Assembly: GCF_947500075.1 (NCBI RefSeq) | Contig: NZ_CANMQS010000005.1 | Location: 1-64,000 of the forward strand | Length of the DNA: 64,000 nucleotides | Reading direction: 5' to 3' | From: an uncultured Sulfitobacter sp. | Lineage (GTDB): Bacteria > Pseudomonadota > Alphaproteobacteria > Rhodobacterales > Rhodobacteraceae | Shown: positions 1 to 9,802 of the stretch, piece by piece | Layout of the letters: the number at the start of each line of letters is the position of its first letter | How positions within the stretch are numbered: the first letter of the stretch is position 1 | The notes under the pieces: generated by a model | What the model saw: only the letters and a program-made list of their open reading frames with translations | Told to the model about the DNA's origin: nothing | Databases searched by the model: none | Program-made: the position numbers and the translations under genes

Positions 1-2370
1 GAGGCCATCGCCCCGGTCAGCGTCTCCGCCGATACCGGACCCATCGCACCGCCTGCGGACCTGCCGGATGCGGAGGACCTGAACATTCCCGGCCTGCCGG
101 ATGCGGCCTTTGCGGTGGCGGGCAGCCATGCCTTCAGCGGCGATGATCGCGCGCCTTTGATCTTTGCCCATGATGACCGGTTTGATCTGGTTCAGGGAAC
201 AATCGCGTTCAACTTCGAAATCGACACATTGGTCGACCATCAGGTGTTGTTCTCAAAGGATGCCAAGGGATATGGCGCTGGCGGTCACATGACGGCCTAT
301 CTGGATGCGGCGGGGGATGTGATTGTGCGCCTCCAGGATCAGGACGAGTCCTTTTACCTCAAGGCGCAGATTGGCCTGCAAACGGGCACGTCCTATGATT
401 TTGCACTGTCCTTCGGTGAAGACGGGGCGGAGCTGACGATCAACGGAAACCGTGTCGCCTATGATGCTGATCTGGTCTTTGATCTGGAAACCAATACCGA
501 AGCGCTGATCGTCGGCGCCAGTGGGTGGAGCAATACACCCGGCACGACGGACCGGATCCACAGCCACTTCAACGGCACCATCAGTGAATTCGTGATCTTT
601 GATGAGCCGCTCACCGCGCAGCAGATGCGCGATGCGGGGTTTGGGGCAGGCACGCCCGGAACGCTGGGCAGTTCGGATGACGTGTTGATGGGCACAGTGG
701 CGGCTGAGGTGCTGGACGGCGGTGCCGGGCAGGATCAGGTGGATTATGAGAATGCCCAATCGGGTGTGTTGGCTGATCTGGGTTATGCCCAGTTTGGAAC
801 GGGTGCAGCCGCAGGGGACACTTACGTGTCGATCGAAGGGCTTGCGGGAACGGAGTTTGACGACAATCTGCGCGGAGACAGCGGTGCCAATGTGCTGGAG
901 GGCCGCGCAGGCGATGACATGCTGATCGGTCGTGGCGGTGACGATACGTTGTTGGGCGGAGAGGATGACGATGTTCTCAATGGTGGTGAGGGGCGTGATG
1001 CGCTTCATGGCGACGACGGGCGTGACCGGGCGGATTACATGCATGCCACCGCGGGTGTCATCGCGGACCTTGGCTTTGCCCATGTCGGCACGGGAGAGGC
1101 AGCCGGTGACAGCTATCGTTCGATTGAGGATCTGGCGGGTTCTAACGCCAATGACGGCCTGCGGGGCGATGCCGGTGACAACGTGATCTGGGGCCGCAAT
1201 GGCAACGATGTGATTGTTGCACGTGATGGTGATGACACGCTGTATGGCGGCAACGGCGATGATGCGCTGAACGGCGGCTTGGGCGGCGATCTGCTGGTGG
1301 GCGGGGCCGGGCGCGACCGGGCGGAATATGTCCATGCCAGTGCCGGGATCCTCGCGGATCTGGCAGCAGCGGGCCGGAACACGGGTGAAGCGGCTGGGGA
1401 CATCTACGCCTCCATCGAAGACCTTGCCGGGTCTGCTTTCAATGACAACCTGCGTGGTACTGCCGGCGACAACGTGATCTGGGGCCGGGCGGGCAACGAC
1501 TGGATCGTGGCGCGTGGTGGGGATGACACCGTGCATGGTGGCAACGGCAATGATGTGATGAACGGCGGTGCTGGTGCAGATGATCTGCGCGGTGGCGCGG
1601 GTCAGGACCGTGCAGAGTATATGTTCGCCAGAGACGGTGTGACCGCCGATCTGATGAATGCCGCGCTGAACACTGGTGAAGCCGCGGGCGATACCTACAA
1701 CAGTATCGAAGATCTGGGCGGATCGAAGGGGGCGGACATCCTGCGCGGGGACGCGGGGGACAACAACCTCTGGGGCCGCACGGGCAAAGATGTGCTGATG
1801 GGGCGCGAGGGCGAGGATACGCTGTCGGGTGGTGGCGGCAATGACATGCTGAATGGCGGCGCGGATGCGGATGTGCTGATTGGCGGCACCGGGCAGGACT
1901 GGGCGGGATATCTGAACGCCAGCAGCGGCGTGCGGGTCGATCTGTCGGGCACTGTTGGGGGTTTGGGAGAGGCAACAGGCGACAGTTTCGATTCCATTGA
2001 GAACGTTATTGGGTCGGCCCATGCGGATACGCTTCTTGGCGACAGCGGGAACAACATTCTGTCCGGTCGTGCGGGTGCAGATGTGCTCAATGGCCGGGAA
2101 GGCGATGACATGCTGCTGGGCGGTATGGGGGCTGACACTTTCGTTTTTTCAGCCGGTCAGAACCGCGTCCTCGATTTTGACGGTGCAGCAGGCGGGGACA
2201 GTGTCGATCTGAGTGGCGCATCGGGCATTGGTGATTTTGCCACCTTGATGGCGAGCTTTGTGTCTGAGGACGCCGACAGTTTTGCGGTCATCACGGATGC
2301 GCTGGGGTTTTCCGTTGTCCTCGAAAACATCGCTGTTGCTGACCTGACGGAGGCGCATTTCGTCTTCTGA
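1..2370 (+). CDS. LamG-like and RTX calcium-binding repeat protein (5' truncated)
   Basis: The frame is open from the first base of the window, so the N-terminus lies outside; 789 codons are visible. After a Pro/Asp-rich linker, roughly residues 40-215 resemble a LamG/concanavalin-A-like jelly roll. The rest is built from glycine/aspartate nonapeptides of the GGxGxDxLx type, which bind Ca2+ as a parallel beta roll in secreted RTX proteins. The C-terminus carries an ADTFVF segment and a hydrophobic end, as in type I secretion substrates. Export through an ABC/TolC system is therefore likely, but no T1SS genes are in the window. The function after export is unknown; a surface or matrix adhesin is a guess. 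The repeat architecture is unusually regular (see the repeat entry). Confidence 0.85.
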   Translation, partial: EAIAPVSVSADTGPIAPPADLPDAEDLNIPGLPDAAFAVAGSHAFSGDDRAPLIFAHDDRFDLVQGTIAFNFEIDTLVDHQVLFSKDAKGYGAGGHMTAYLDAAGDVIVRLQDQDESFYLKAQIGLQTGTSYDFALSFGEDGAELTINGNRVAYDADLVFDLETNTEALIVGASGWSNTPGTTDRIHSHFNGTISEFVIFDEPLTAQQMRDAGFGAGTPGTLGSSDDVLMGTVAAEVLDGGAGQDQVDYENAQSGVLADLGYAQFGTGAAAGDTYVSIEGLAGTEFDDNLRGDSGANVLEGRAGDDMLIGRGGDDTLLGGEDDDVLNGGEGRDALHGDDGRDRADYMHATAGVIADLGFAHVGTGEAAGDSYRSIEDLAGSNANDGLRGDAGDNVIWGRNGNDVIVARDGDDTLYGGNGDDALNGGLGGDLLVGGAGRDRAEYVHASAGILADLAAAGRNTGEAAGDIYASIEDLAGSAFNDNLRGTAGDNVIWGRAGNDWIVARGGDDTVHGGNGNDVMNGGAGADDLRGGAGQDRAEYMFARDGVTADLMNAALNTGEAAGDTYNSIEDLGGSKGADILRGDAGDNNLWGRTGKDVLMGREGEDTLSGGGGNDMLNGGADADVLIGGTGQDWAGYLNASSGVRVDLSGTVGGLGEATGDSFDSIENVIGSAHADTLLGDSGNNILSGRAGADVLNGREGDDMLLGGMGADTFVFSAGQNRVLDFDGAAGGDSVDLSGASGIGDFATLMASFVSEDADSFAVITDALGFSVVLENIAVADLTEAHFVF
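733..2133 (+). repeat. Five 291-bp (97-residue) in-frame modules in the RTX gene
   Basis: A conserved Asp codon followed by an aromatic-containing motif (DRADY, DRAEY, DWAGY) recurs at 733, 1024, 1315, 1606 and 1897, exactly 291 bp apart each time. Each module has an ASxGVxADL strand, a GEAAGDxYxSIEDLxGS segment, an LRGDxGDNxxWGR segment and several RTX nonapeptides. The fifth copy lacks its last ~18 residues and runs into the C-terminal secretion region. Absence of indels between copies suggests duplication of a whole folding unit. Confidence 0.85.
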
Positions 2371-2403
2371 TGCGGCTGTCGGAGTGGCCTGTGGTGCAAT
2401 GAG

Positions 2404-2440
2404 GGAAATGATCGCGCGGCAAGCACGGGTGATCATTTCC
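2404..2440. terminator. Inverted repeat between convergent genes
   Basis: Perfect 10-bp arms (ggaaatgatc at 2404-2413, gatcatttcc at 2431-2440) enclose a 17-nt loop, with a short T run (ttt) just after on the plus strand. It lies between the RTX stop codon and the stop of the convergent LytTR gene, so it could end either transcript. The long loop makes it a modest terminator candidate. Confidence 0.4.
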
Positions 2441-2536
2441 TTTGGCACTTGGAGATGTTCAGCGGAGCGGTGGTCCCTGACACGCCGCGTGCTGAGGGCG
2501 GGGCATGAGTTGCTCGGCCAGACCTTTGATCCTGCC

Positions 2537-3397
2537 TTAACGCTCCATCACCTCGCGCAGTTTTGCGCGAAAGCTGCGGCCCACCAGCACTTTCTGGTCA
2601 GAGGTCAGAACCAGTTCCGGCCCGCTTGGGGTTTTGTCGGTGCGCACCACATGGGAGAGGTTTACCCACCATGATCGGTGCACCTGAAGGCCCCCCAGCG
2701 GTTCAAGGTCCTGCACGACATCGCGCAACCGCATCAGGACCATTGCGCTGCCCCTGGTGGTTGTCACCTCCACATAGTGATCCTGCGCTTGAACCGCGAT
2801 GATGTCGTGACCCAGATGATGGGGCAGCTTGCTTTGCAACAATGTTGGCGAAGGAGTGGCCGGGTGCGCTGGCGCCACTGGAGGCGCGGGGGCGGTCACC
2901 GGTTCATGGTGTTGCAGGTTCTTGACCAGATGGACCACCGTCGTGACCGCGATCAATGTGGGTGCCACATACATCGTCAGCCGCAAAAATCCGCTCAGAT
3001 CCAGCCAGCCATCGGCAAACCCAGTGGCCAGACCTTCGGCCAGATAGACCGACCCCACGACCGGCAAAATGCCCGCAATGCCGGCCACGACAGAAACCAG
3101 CATCCAGTTCCAGTGACGCGCCTCTGTGACCCGGTAGGCATAGATCGACAGGAAGGTCATCAGCAGGGTGGAGAAGATGATCGTGGAGCCCCAATAGACC
3201 AGACGCTCGGGAAAGGTCATGCGTTCCAACGTGAAGTAGGGGCCTGCCATCGCGGTCAGTAAAACCGCCGCAACATTGATAATCCAATAGACCGGGCCGC
3301 TGATTGTGACCTGCAGTTGGCGAAGCGCCAACGACATTGGCGTGTCATTGGCGTGGTTTTGAATGTCGGCAACGTAATCCGGCTTGGGTTCGTTCAT
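2537..3397 (-). CDS. Membrane-anchored LytTR-family transcriptional regulator
   Basis: 286 residues. The N-terminal half has about four hydrophobic segments (around residues 35-55, 68-90, 98-120 and 140-160). A Pro/Ala-rich linker follows (about 168-185), then a C-terminal LytTR DNA-binding domain (about 190-286). Typical features of that domain are the IIAVQAQDHYVEV strand, the LRDVVQDLEPLGGLQVHRS segment and a final VGRSFRAKLRE. Such proteins bind DNA while anchored in the inner membrane and often control a neighbouring transporter. It is transcribed divergently from an ABC-2 exporter across about 50 bp, which suggests it regulates that exporter and perhaps itself. The signal it senses cannot be told from sequence. 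Confidence 0.85.
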   Translation of the reverse strand: MNEPKPDYVADIQNHANDTPMSLALRQLQVTISGPVYWIINVAAVLLTAMAGPYFTLERMTFPERLVYWGSTIIFSTLLMTFLSIYAYRVTEARHWNWMLVSVVAGIAGILPVVGSVYLAEGLATGFADGWLDLSGFLRLTMYVAPTLIAVTTVVHLVKNLQHHEPVTAPAPPVAPAHPATPSPTLLQSKLPHHLGHDIIAVQAQDHYVEVTTTRGSAMVLMRLRDVVQDLEPLGGLQVHRSWWVNLSHVVRTDKTPSGPELVLTSDQKVLVGRSFRAKLREVMER

Positions 3398-3447
3398 GGC
3401 CCCATGAATACGTCGGGATCACAAATACACAAGTCTTAGGATGTCCG

Positions 3448-4341
3448 ATGTCAGACCAAAGAAATGCACTCCCCCTTTCAGCCCGTGGGTTGTCCAAGCG
3501 ATTTGGCAGTGTTCAGGCCGTTTCGCATATTGATCTGGAGGTGGCACGCGGCGACGCGCTGGGTTTGCTGGGGCCGAATGGGGCGGGTAAATCGACGACC
3601 TTGTCGATGCTGATGGGATTGCGTCGCCCCGACGCGGGGGAGGCGTTGCTTTTCGGTCATGCCGCGGGCAGCCCGCAGGCACGCATGTTGACCGGGGCCA
3701 CGCCGCAATCCACAGGCTTTCCCGATCAACTCTCCCCGCGGGAGATCCTGACCTATACCGCAGCGCGGTATGGCGGGCGGCCCCGGATCGATGATCTGGT
3801 TGCACGTTTTGGGCTGGAAAAGCTGATCGACAGACGGGTTGCAGGGTTTTCGGGCGGCGAGATGCGGCGGGTTGCGCTTGCACTGGCCTTTGTGGGGGAG
3901 CCGAAACTGGTGTTTCTGGATGAGCCGACCACGGGCCTCGACACGGCTGCGCAGGAGGGGTTCCGCGCGGTGGCGCGTGACTATGTGGAGGGCGGCGGCA
4001 CGCTTGTTCTGACTTCCCACCATTGGGAAGAGATCGAAGAGATCTGCGGCACCATTGCGCTGATTGATCAGGGTGAGACAGTGCTGACGGGCCGTATTGA
4101 AGACATCCGCGCGCGCACTTCGATCAACCGCCTCAGCTTTGCCTTGGCAGAGAGTGCCGTGCCGCCGGAATGGATGCAGGCTACCCACGATGGCCAGCGT
4201 TGGCATGTGGAAACGGCAGACAGCGACGGCGTGTTGCGCCGGATGGTCAGCGACAGCGTTCCGTTCACCGGGCTCACCCTGGAGCCCTTGAAACTCAAAG
4301 ACCTGATCGACCGGGTCCGCCAAGAGGAGATCCTCCAATGA
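3448..4341 (+). CDS. ABC-2 type transporter ATP-binding protein
   Basis: 297 residues starting at ATG 3448, preceded by agga; a longer in-frame extension upstream would overlap the divergent gene and looks non-coding. All ABC ATPase motifs are present: Walker A GPNGAGKST, signature FSGGEMRR, Walker B LVFLDEPTTGLD and the switch His in LTSHHWEE. The C-terminal ~80 residues are the variable tail of CcmA/DrrA-type ATPases. It overlaps the following permease by ATGA, so the two form one exporter. Substrate unknown; this family exports drugs, lipids or polysaccharides. Confidence 0.9.
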   Translation: MSDQRNALPLSARGLSKRFGSVQAVSHIDLEVARGDALGLLGPNGAGKSTTLSMLMGLRRPDAGEALLFGHAAGSPQARMLTGATPQSTGFPDQLSPREILTYTAARYGGRPRIDDLVARFGLEKLIDRRVAGFSGGEMRRVALALAFVGEPKLVFLDEPTTGLDTAAQEGFRAVARDYVEGGGTLVLTSHHWEEIEEICGTIALIDQGETVLTGRIEDIRARTSINRLSFALAESAVPPEWMQATHDGQRWHVETADSDGVLRRMVSDSVPFTGLTLEPLKLKDLIDRVRQEEILQ

Positions 4342-5072
4342 TCCGCCACCTACAGGCCGAATGTGCCCTGAGCCTTCGTATTCTCTTTCGTCAGCCGGGG
4401 TTCTGGATCCCGACCATCCTCTTTCCCGCGATGCTCTATGCGTTTTTCGGCGCGCAAAGCGGGGGAGGCCGGTGGGCTGCGAATGCAATGGCGTCCTTCA
4501 CGGTCTATGCGGTTCTGGGGGTGGGGTTCTTCCAGTTCGGTGTGAGCGTCGCGCAGGACCGCGAAAGCACCTTCGCGACATGGCAGCGCAGCCTGCCGGG
4601 CAGCATCGCCTATCAGTGGGTCGCGCGGTTGCTGGCGTCGTTGATCTTTGTGACGATGGCTGTGTTGCTGGTCATCGGGGTTGCGCTGCTGATGACGGAG
4701 ATCAGCCTCAACGCCGGGGCGTGGATGCGGCTTGGGGCGGTGTGCCTGATGTCGGTGGCGACGGCGACCTTGATGGGCATCGCGCTGGGGTCCTTGTCAT
4801 CGGCCCGCGCGGCGGTGCCACTGGCGAACCTCATCTATCTGCCACTGGCCTATCTTGGGGGCCTTTGGGTGCCGCCGATTGCGATGCCTTCGGTGATCAA
4901 CGCGATTTCACAATGGACGCCGACGCGCGCCATGGGTGAATTGAGCTGGGCCGCGATCAACGGAACGTCATGGGACGGCGGATACCTTGTGTTGTTGCTG
5001 TTCTGGACGCTGGCAGCGGCGGGGGTGGCGGCCTTGGCACAGACCCGCAACCGCCACCGGGTTGCCTTTTAG
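4338..5072 (+). CDS. ABC-2 type transporter permease
   Basis: 244 residues, starting at the ATG that overlaps the ATPase stop codon (ATGA). It has about six hydrophobic segments, including the PGFWIPTILFPAMLYAFFG start, a LIYLPLAYLGGLWVP segment typical of ABC-2 permeases, and a C-terminal helix. It should form the membrane part of the exporter powered by the upstream ATPase. A longer frame upstream reads through the ATPase gene and is not credible. Confidence 0.88.
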   Translation: MIRHLQAECALSLRILFRQPGFWIPTILFPAMLYAFFGAQSGGGRWAANAMASFTVYAVLGVGFFQFGVSVAQDRESTFATWQRSLPGSIAYQWVARLLASLIFVTMAVLLVIGVALLMTEISLNAGAWMRLGAVCLMSVATATLMGIALGSLSSARAAVPLANLIYLPLAYLGGLWVPPIAMPSVINAISQWTPTRAMGELSWAAINGTSWDGGYLVLLLFWTLAAAGVAALAQTRNRHRVAF

Positions 5073-5077
5073 GGCGC

Positions 5078-6292
5078 TCAGCTGTCGCGCCTTGGTTCCG
5101 CTGATCTGAGCCGCAGGATCAGCGGCACAATCGCGAGCAAGAGGAGTGCTGCGACATAGAAAGGTGCGCCGGGCAGGTAGATGCCGTCGCTGTTGACAAA
5201 ACGCTCGAACACGCCGGTCAGCATCAGGGGGGCCGCCACCGCTGCGATGGACGACAGCGACGCGATCACCCCCTGCACGAGGCCCTGTTGATCTTCCCCG
5301 ACCCGGTTCGCCGCGAAGGCCGTCATCAGCGGTGGGGCCATGTCCGCAAGGGCGGCGACCGGCATGACGATGGCAACAATCAGCACGCTGTTGGCCAAGC
5401 CGAACCCGATAAATCCTACAAGAGCCGCGATGGTGGCGATGATCAGCGTTCTGAAATCACCCAGGCGCCGGGTCAGCTGGGGCAGCACACCGGCCTGGAT
5501 CACCGCAATCAAGATGCCGTAGGCGGACAGCGAAAGACCGATGGTGAACCCGTCCCAGCCAAAAACCTCGCGGCCCCAGAATGCCCAGAGGGTGGGGTAG
5601 ACCATATTGGCAAATTCAAAGACAAAAATGCAGATCAGCGGGATGGCCAGACCGGGGGTCGCAAAGGCGCGGGCAATGGTGCCAAACGGGTTGAGGTCGC
5701 GTTTGCCAAAGGGGCGGCGGTTCTCGTCCTTGAGAGATTCAGGCAGGACGAAGATGCCGAAGATGACATTGAGCGCCGACAGCCCTGCCGCGATCCAGAA
5801 AGGCGCTGTGATGTGCCAGCCGGAGGCCAGCCCGCCCAACGCCGGACCCAGCACGAACCCGATGCCAAAGGCTGCACCGATCATCCCAAAGCTGGCGGCG
5901 CGTTCTTCGGGTTTGGCAATGTCCGCGATATAGGCGGTGGCGGTGATATAGGTGGCCCCTGCAACCCCCGCGATGACACGGCCCACCAGCAGCACCCAAT
6001 AGGTTTCCGCCATCGCCATGATCACGTAGTCCACCGTCAGCGTCAGCAGGGCGGCGATCAGGATTGGCCTGCGGCCATAGGCATCAGACAGGCTGCCGAT
6101 GATCGGGCCGAACAGGAACATCGCAGCGGCATAGGCGGACATCATCACACCGCCCCAAAACGCGCCTTCCGCCGTGCTGCCCGCACCGACCCGGTCCATT
6201 AGATCAGGCATGATCGGAAAGACAATGCCAATGCCGATGGCATCGATCATCAGGGTCGCAAGAATGAAGAGATAGGCACCGGAGAGTTTCAT
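5078..6292 (-). CDS. TetA-like MFS efflux transporter
   Basis: 404 residues from ATG 6292; an upstream extension of 43 residues is Arg/Pro-rich and unlikely to be translated. It has twelve predicted membrane segments, starting with LFILATLMIDAIGIGIVFP. The MFS loop-2/3 motif is DAYGRRP, and the drug/H+ antiporter motif C region GPALGG is in helix 5. Overall it resembles the TetA/class B-type tetracycline efflux family, but chromosomal homologues in this group have varied or unknown substrates, so resistance should not be assumed. It converges on the ABC permease with a 5-bp gap. Confidence 0.85.
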   Translation of the reverse strand: MKLSGAYLFILATLMIDAIGIGIVFPIMPDLMDRVGAGSTAEGAFWGGVMMSAYAAAMFLFGPIIGSLSDAYGRRPILIAALLTLTVDYVIMAMAETYWVLLVGRVIAGVAGATYITATAYIADIAKPEERAASFGMIGAAFGIGFVLGPALGGLASGWHITAPFWIAAGLSALNVIFGIFVLPESLKDENRRPFGKRDLNPFGTIARAFATPGLAIPLICIFVFEFANMVYPTLWAFWGREVFGWDGFTIGLSLSAYGILIAVIQAGVLPQLTRRLGDFRTLIIATIAALVGFIGFGLANSVLIVAIVMPVAALADMAPPLMTAFAANRVGEDQQGLVQGVIASLSSIAAVAAPLMLTGVFERFVNSDGIYLPGAPFYVAALLLLAIVPLILRLRSAEPRRDS

Positions 6293-6573
6293 GGCGCCAC
6301 CCGACACGCGAATGGGAGGACTGGCAAGGCGCAAACTGGAAATGCGCTGATGAAATTGGGGTCGAGGCGGGCTGCGTCCTTGAACTTTCTCTGTTGAGGG
6401 TGCGCATCTGGTTTTTTGCACCGCTTGTGGTTGCGCTCGAACCCGGTCCTGGGGCCAAGGTCTGCGTGATCAACCCGATGGACCGACCGCGCCCCTTGCC
6501 CTATCGTTTCGGGAGCCGGGCAAGAGGGTCGTGTGACGCCGCACCATGCCCTTCAACGGATCAGGGGTGCGTA

Positions 6574-8274
6574 ATGACAGATCAGCCGTGGAAGAAATAC
6601 TACACCGAAGAAGCGCAGAACTTTGATCTGGCGAACATGGGCGCACAGACCTTTCCGGAAATGCTGGACAGGGCTGCCCGGCAATTCGGCCCGCGAAAGG
6701 CGCTGACCACGATCCTGCCATCAGGTGCCGAGACTTCTGTCACCTTCTCTGAGCTGCGCAGCGAAGCGGAGAATTTCGCGGTCTACCTCAGAGAGGTGGT
6801 TGGGCTGAAGGCTGGCGAAACGGTTGCAGTGATGACACCCAACTGCATCGGGTTTGCCGTGGCTTCCATGGGGATTGCCAAGGCGGGATGTATCGCGACA
6901 AATGTGAACCCGCTTTATACCGCGCGCGAATTGCAGCACCAGCTAAGCGACAGCAACGCGCAGGTTCTGGTGATCATCGACCTGTTTGGTGACAAGGTGG
7001 ATGAGGTGATCGACAAGACGGACGTCCGTCAGGTCGTGACGCTGTCGTTGCTGGAGTTCTTTGTGCCGCTGAAACGGGCCGTTCTGGGGTTTGTGCTGAA
7101 GCGGGTGAAGAAAGCCATTCCCGCGATGCGGCGTGAGCACGTCACTTTCGCCGCCGCTCTTGCAGCAGGCGGCGCGCGCAGGAGGGATGCGGATGTGGCG
7201 GCCTATACAGCCCATGTTCAGCCGACGGATACGGCGCTTTATCAATACACCAGCGGGACAACCGGGCTGAGCAAGGGCGCGGAATTGAGCCATCTGGCCG
7301 TGCTCGCCAATGCCTATCAGGCGGAGCTGATGACCGCAGGCCTCAGAGACCCGGAGGGGGAGACGGCGCTTGTGGTCCTGCCGCTCTATCACATCACGGC
7401 ATACGCGCTGGTTTTCATCGCGGGGCTGCGCACGGGGGGGCATGGGGTGCTGGCACCCAGCCCGCGGCCCCTGACAAATCTGAAACCGGCTTTTGAAAAG
7501 CACACGGTCACGTGGTTCACCGGGATCAACACTCTGTTTGCTGCACTTCTGACAGAGGATTGGTTCAAGAAGGAGATGGTTGAGAACCTGCATTTCTGTG
7601 GCTCCGGCGGGGCGGCGCAGACCACCGGCGTGGCGCAGAAGTTCAAGGATATGACCGGCATCGAGATCCGGCAGGGGTATGGCATGACCGAATGCGCCGG
7701 AGTGCTGACGCTCAACCCGACGGGCGACAACCGGTTTGGTTCTGTCGGTGTGCCGGTGCCGGGAACGGAAGTGCGGATCGTCGATGAGGCGGGCGATGAC
7801 GTGGGGCAGGGCCAGCCCGGCGAAGTCATTGCCCGCGGCCCGACCGTGATGAACGGATACCTCAACCGCCCCGATGCCACGGCTGAAACGATTGTGGAGG
7901 GCTGGCTTCATTCAGGCGACATTGGCGTGATGGATGCGGATGGTTTCATCGAGATTGTTGACCGGAAGAAAGACATGATCCTGGTCTCAGGCTTCAACGT
8001 GGCGCCGAATGAGATCGAGGAGACGATCTCCAGAATGCCCGGTGTGGCGCAGGTCGGCGTGGTCGGCATTCCGGATGACAAAACCGGCGAAGTGCCTGCG
8101 GCTTTTGTGGTGCGCGCTGATGACAGCGTCACCGAAGAGGCGGTGCTGGCCGCCTGTCGCAAGGGGCTGACGAACTACAAGATCCCAAAGCTGATCCAGT
8201 TTGTGGACGAAGTGCCGGTGACGTTGTCCGGCAAGGTGCTGCGGCGCCAGTTGCGGCAGGACTATCTGCAATGA
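6574..8274 (+). CDS. fadD: Long-chain fatty acid--CoA ligase (AMP-binding)
   Basis: 566 residues from ATG 6574; the in-frame extension upstream is not protein-like. This is an ANL-superfamily adenylating enzyme that activates fatty acids to acyl-CoA via acyl-AMP. Motifs seen: P-loop YTSGTTGLSKGAE, GYGMTECAG, HSGDIGVMDADG, DRKKDMILVSGFNV, and the C-terminal catalytic lysine in TLSGKVLRRQLR. Length and motif set match FadD. It stands alone, followed after about 120 bp by an adenylate cyclase. Use of a long-chain substrate is inferred from overall similarity to FadD. Confidence 0.85.
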   Translation: MTDQPWKKYYTEEAQNFDLANMGAQTFPEMLDRAARQFGPRKALTTILPSGAETSVTFSELRSEAENFAVYLREVVGLKAGETVAVMTPNCIGFAVASMGIAKAGCIATNVNPLYTARELQHQLSDSNAQVLVIIDLFGDKVDEVIDKTDVRQVVTLSLLEFFVPLKRAVLGFVLKRVKKAIPAMRREHVTFAAALAAGGARRRDADVAAYTAHVQPTDTALYQYTSGTTGLSKGAELSHLAVLANAYQAELMTAGLRDPEGETALVVLPLYHITAYALVFIAGLRTGGHGVLAPSPRPLTNLKPAFEKHTVTWFTGINTLFAALLTEDWFKKEMVENLHFCGSGGAAQTTGVAQKFKDMTGIEIRQGYGMTECAGVLTLNPTGDNRFGSVGVPVPGTEVRIVDEAGDDVGQGQPGEVIARGPTVMNGYLNRPDATAETIVEGWLHSGDIGVMDADGFIEIVDRKKDMILVSGFNVAPNEIEETISRMPGVAQVGVVGIPDDKTGEVPAAFVVRADDSVTEEAVLAACRKGLTNYKIPKLIQFVDEVPVTLSGKVLRRQLRQDYLQ

Positions 8275-8397
8275 AGGTGGCTGCGTTGCGCCCAATGGAA
8301 GACAGCATGAGTGACCTTGAGACCAGCGTGCCACCGGGATCGGCACGCGCCTGCGTCCTCAACGGATTTCAGTGTCGGGCACACAGGCCTCTTCTGC

Positions 8398-9690
8398 ATG
8401 ATCGTTGACCTTATCCGCATTGGCCACGCGCCGGAGGATCCGCTCAGCCTGCGCCGGATGAAATCGATGTCCGCCGTGATCTTCTTTGTGATCATGTGTA
8501 TGACGTTGGCGTTCTTTCTGGAACCGGACAGGTCTGTCTTTTACCGCGCGCTGGATTTTGTTGTGTTGGGCATTCTGACGACAAGCCTGCTTGTCCTTCA
8601 TGTCTCCCGCAAAGTCGAAACTACGTTCTTTGCGTTCTTTCCCGCCTTCTTGTCAGTTCAGCTGGTTTTCATGCTGCTGAATGGCAATCGCGAGGGGGAT
8701 GTCTTGCCGTTTCTGGTGACCCCGGCGGCGGCTGTGGTTGTGCTGGGGCCGGGCCGGTCCCGGCCTTGGTTTGTCGTCTGCATCCTTGTGATGTTCCTTG
8801 TCCCGCTTTTTGACAGTGCCTTGCCCGACATTTCGCTTGTCGTGAACCAGTCGCTGGCCAATCCGACCGGATCGCTCTTTCAGTCTCCGCTGAAGCAACC
8901 CATGGAAACGGGTGAAAGTCTGGCGATGACCATCGGCGTGTTCTTCATCTACTTCCTGATCTATTCGGGGTACCGGCAACTGGAGGCGGCAAGAGAACTC
9001 ATTCTGGTTCAGAAAGCGCAAATTGAGCATGAGTTCGGGCGTTCCGAGCGGCTGTTGGAGAACATCCTGCCTGCGCCGATTGCGGAGCGGTTGAAACAGG
9101 AACCCAACAAGATCATTGCGGACGATCTGTTGCAGGTGACGATCCTGTTTGCCGATATCGTTGATTTCACCCCCCGCGCAAACCGCATGCAGGCGGCGGA
9201 ACTGGTGTCCTTTCTCAACCGGGTGTTTTCTGAATTCGATACGCTTGCCGATGTGTATCACCTGGAGAAGATCAAGACGATTGGGGACGCCTATATGGTT
9301 GCGGGCGGGATGCCCGAGCCGCGCGCCGATCATGCGTCTGCTGTCGCGGATATGGCGTTGGAGATGCTCGCGATCACCAAGAGGATCGGTGAAGAAATGG
9401 GCGAAACGCTGGCGGTGCGGATCGGGATACACACTGGCCCTGCGGTCGCGGGTGTCATCGGGACGCGGAAGTTCTTCTATGACGTCTGGGGTGACACGGT
9501 GAACACCGCCTCGCGGCTGGAATCCTATGGGACACCGAACCGGATACAGGTGACGCAGGAAACCTATGCGGTCCTGTCTGGCGGCTACAGATTTGAAAAA
9601 CGCGGAACCATCGACATCAAGGGCAAGGGCAGGATCGAAACCTACTACCTGATTGATCGTTGTGCGGATCAGGGTTCGCGAGAAGCGTAA
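8398..9690 (+). CDS. Membrane class III adenylate cyclase
   Basis: 430 residues from ATG 8398; a 29-residue upstream extension is possible but reads as low-quality sequence. The N-terminal ~190 residues hold about six membrane helices, followed by a linker helix (SERLLENILPAPIAERL), the usual entry into the cyclase domain. The cyclase domain (about 245-430) has both metal-binding Asp residues (FADIVDF and IGDAYM). It also has the Lys/Asp pair that selects ATP (EKIKTIGDAY, FFYDVWGD) and the Asn/Arg transition-state motif NTASR. It should make cAMP at the inner membrane. Receptors of this layout are common in Rhodobacterales; the signal is unknown. Confidence 0.88.
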   Translation: MIVDLIRIGHAPEDPLSLRRMKSMSAVIFFVIMCMTLAFFLEPDRSVFYRALDFVVLGILTTSLLVLHVSRKVETTFFAFFPAFLSVQLVFMLLNGNREGDVLPFLVTPAAAVVVLGPGRSRPWFVVCILVMFLVPLFDSALPDISLVVNQSLANPTGSLFQSPLKQPMETGESLAMTIGVFFIYFLIYSGYRQLEAARELILVQKAQIEHEFGRSERLLENILPAPIAERLKQEPNKIIADDLLQVTILFADIVDFTPRANRMQAAELVSFLNRVFSEFDTLADVYHLEKIKTIGDAYMVAGGMPEPRADHASAVADMALEMLAITKRIGEEMGETLAVRIGIHTGPAVAGVIGTRKFFYDVWGDTVNTASRLESYGTPNRIQVTQETYAVLSGGYRFEKRGTIDIKGKGRIETYYLIDRCADQGSREA

Positions 9691-9752
9691 GAATGGCGCG
9701 CTGCCGGTCTTTCAAGGCAAGCAATAGCGGCTGACATGTACGTTCAAAAAGA

Positions 9753-9783
9753 AAGAGGCCGGGGCATGTGCCACCGGCCTCTT
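9753..9783 (-). terminator. Rho-independent terminator of the symporter operon
   Basis: Arms aagaggccgg (9753-9762) and ccggcctctt (9774-9783) form a perfect 10-bp stem with an 11-nt loop. On the minus strand the stem is followed by a T-rich run (tttcttttt in the downstream direction). It lies about 20 bp after the symporter stop codon. Confidence 0.8.
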
Positions 9784-9802
9784 CCGGTCTGTTTGAGGTA
9801 AA

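Noticed and set aside
253..2022. 589-codon open frame antisense to the RTX gene
   Set aside because: It mirrors the Gly/Asp repeat codons, has no domain similarity, and the sense frame is a clear RTX protein.
733..2133. Regular repeats as a possible CRISPR array
   Set aside because: The units are 291 bp, coding and diverged, without short identical repeats or unique spacers.
5078..6292. Acquired tetracycline-resistance gene
   Set aside because: The protein is TetA-like, but there is no TetR neighbour or mobile element, and chromosomal homologues of this type often have other substrates.
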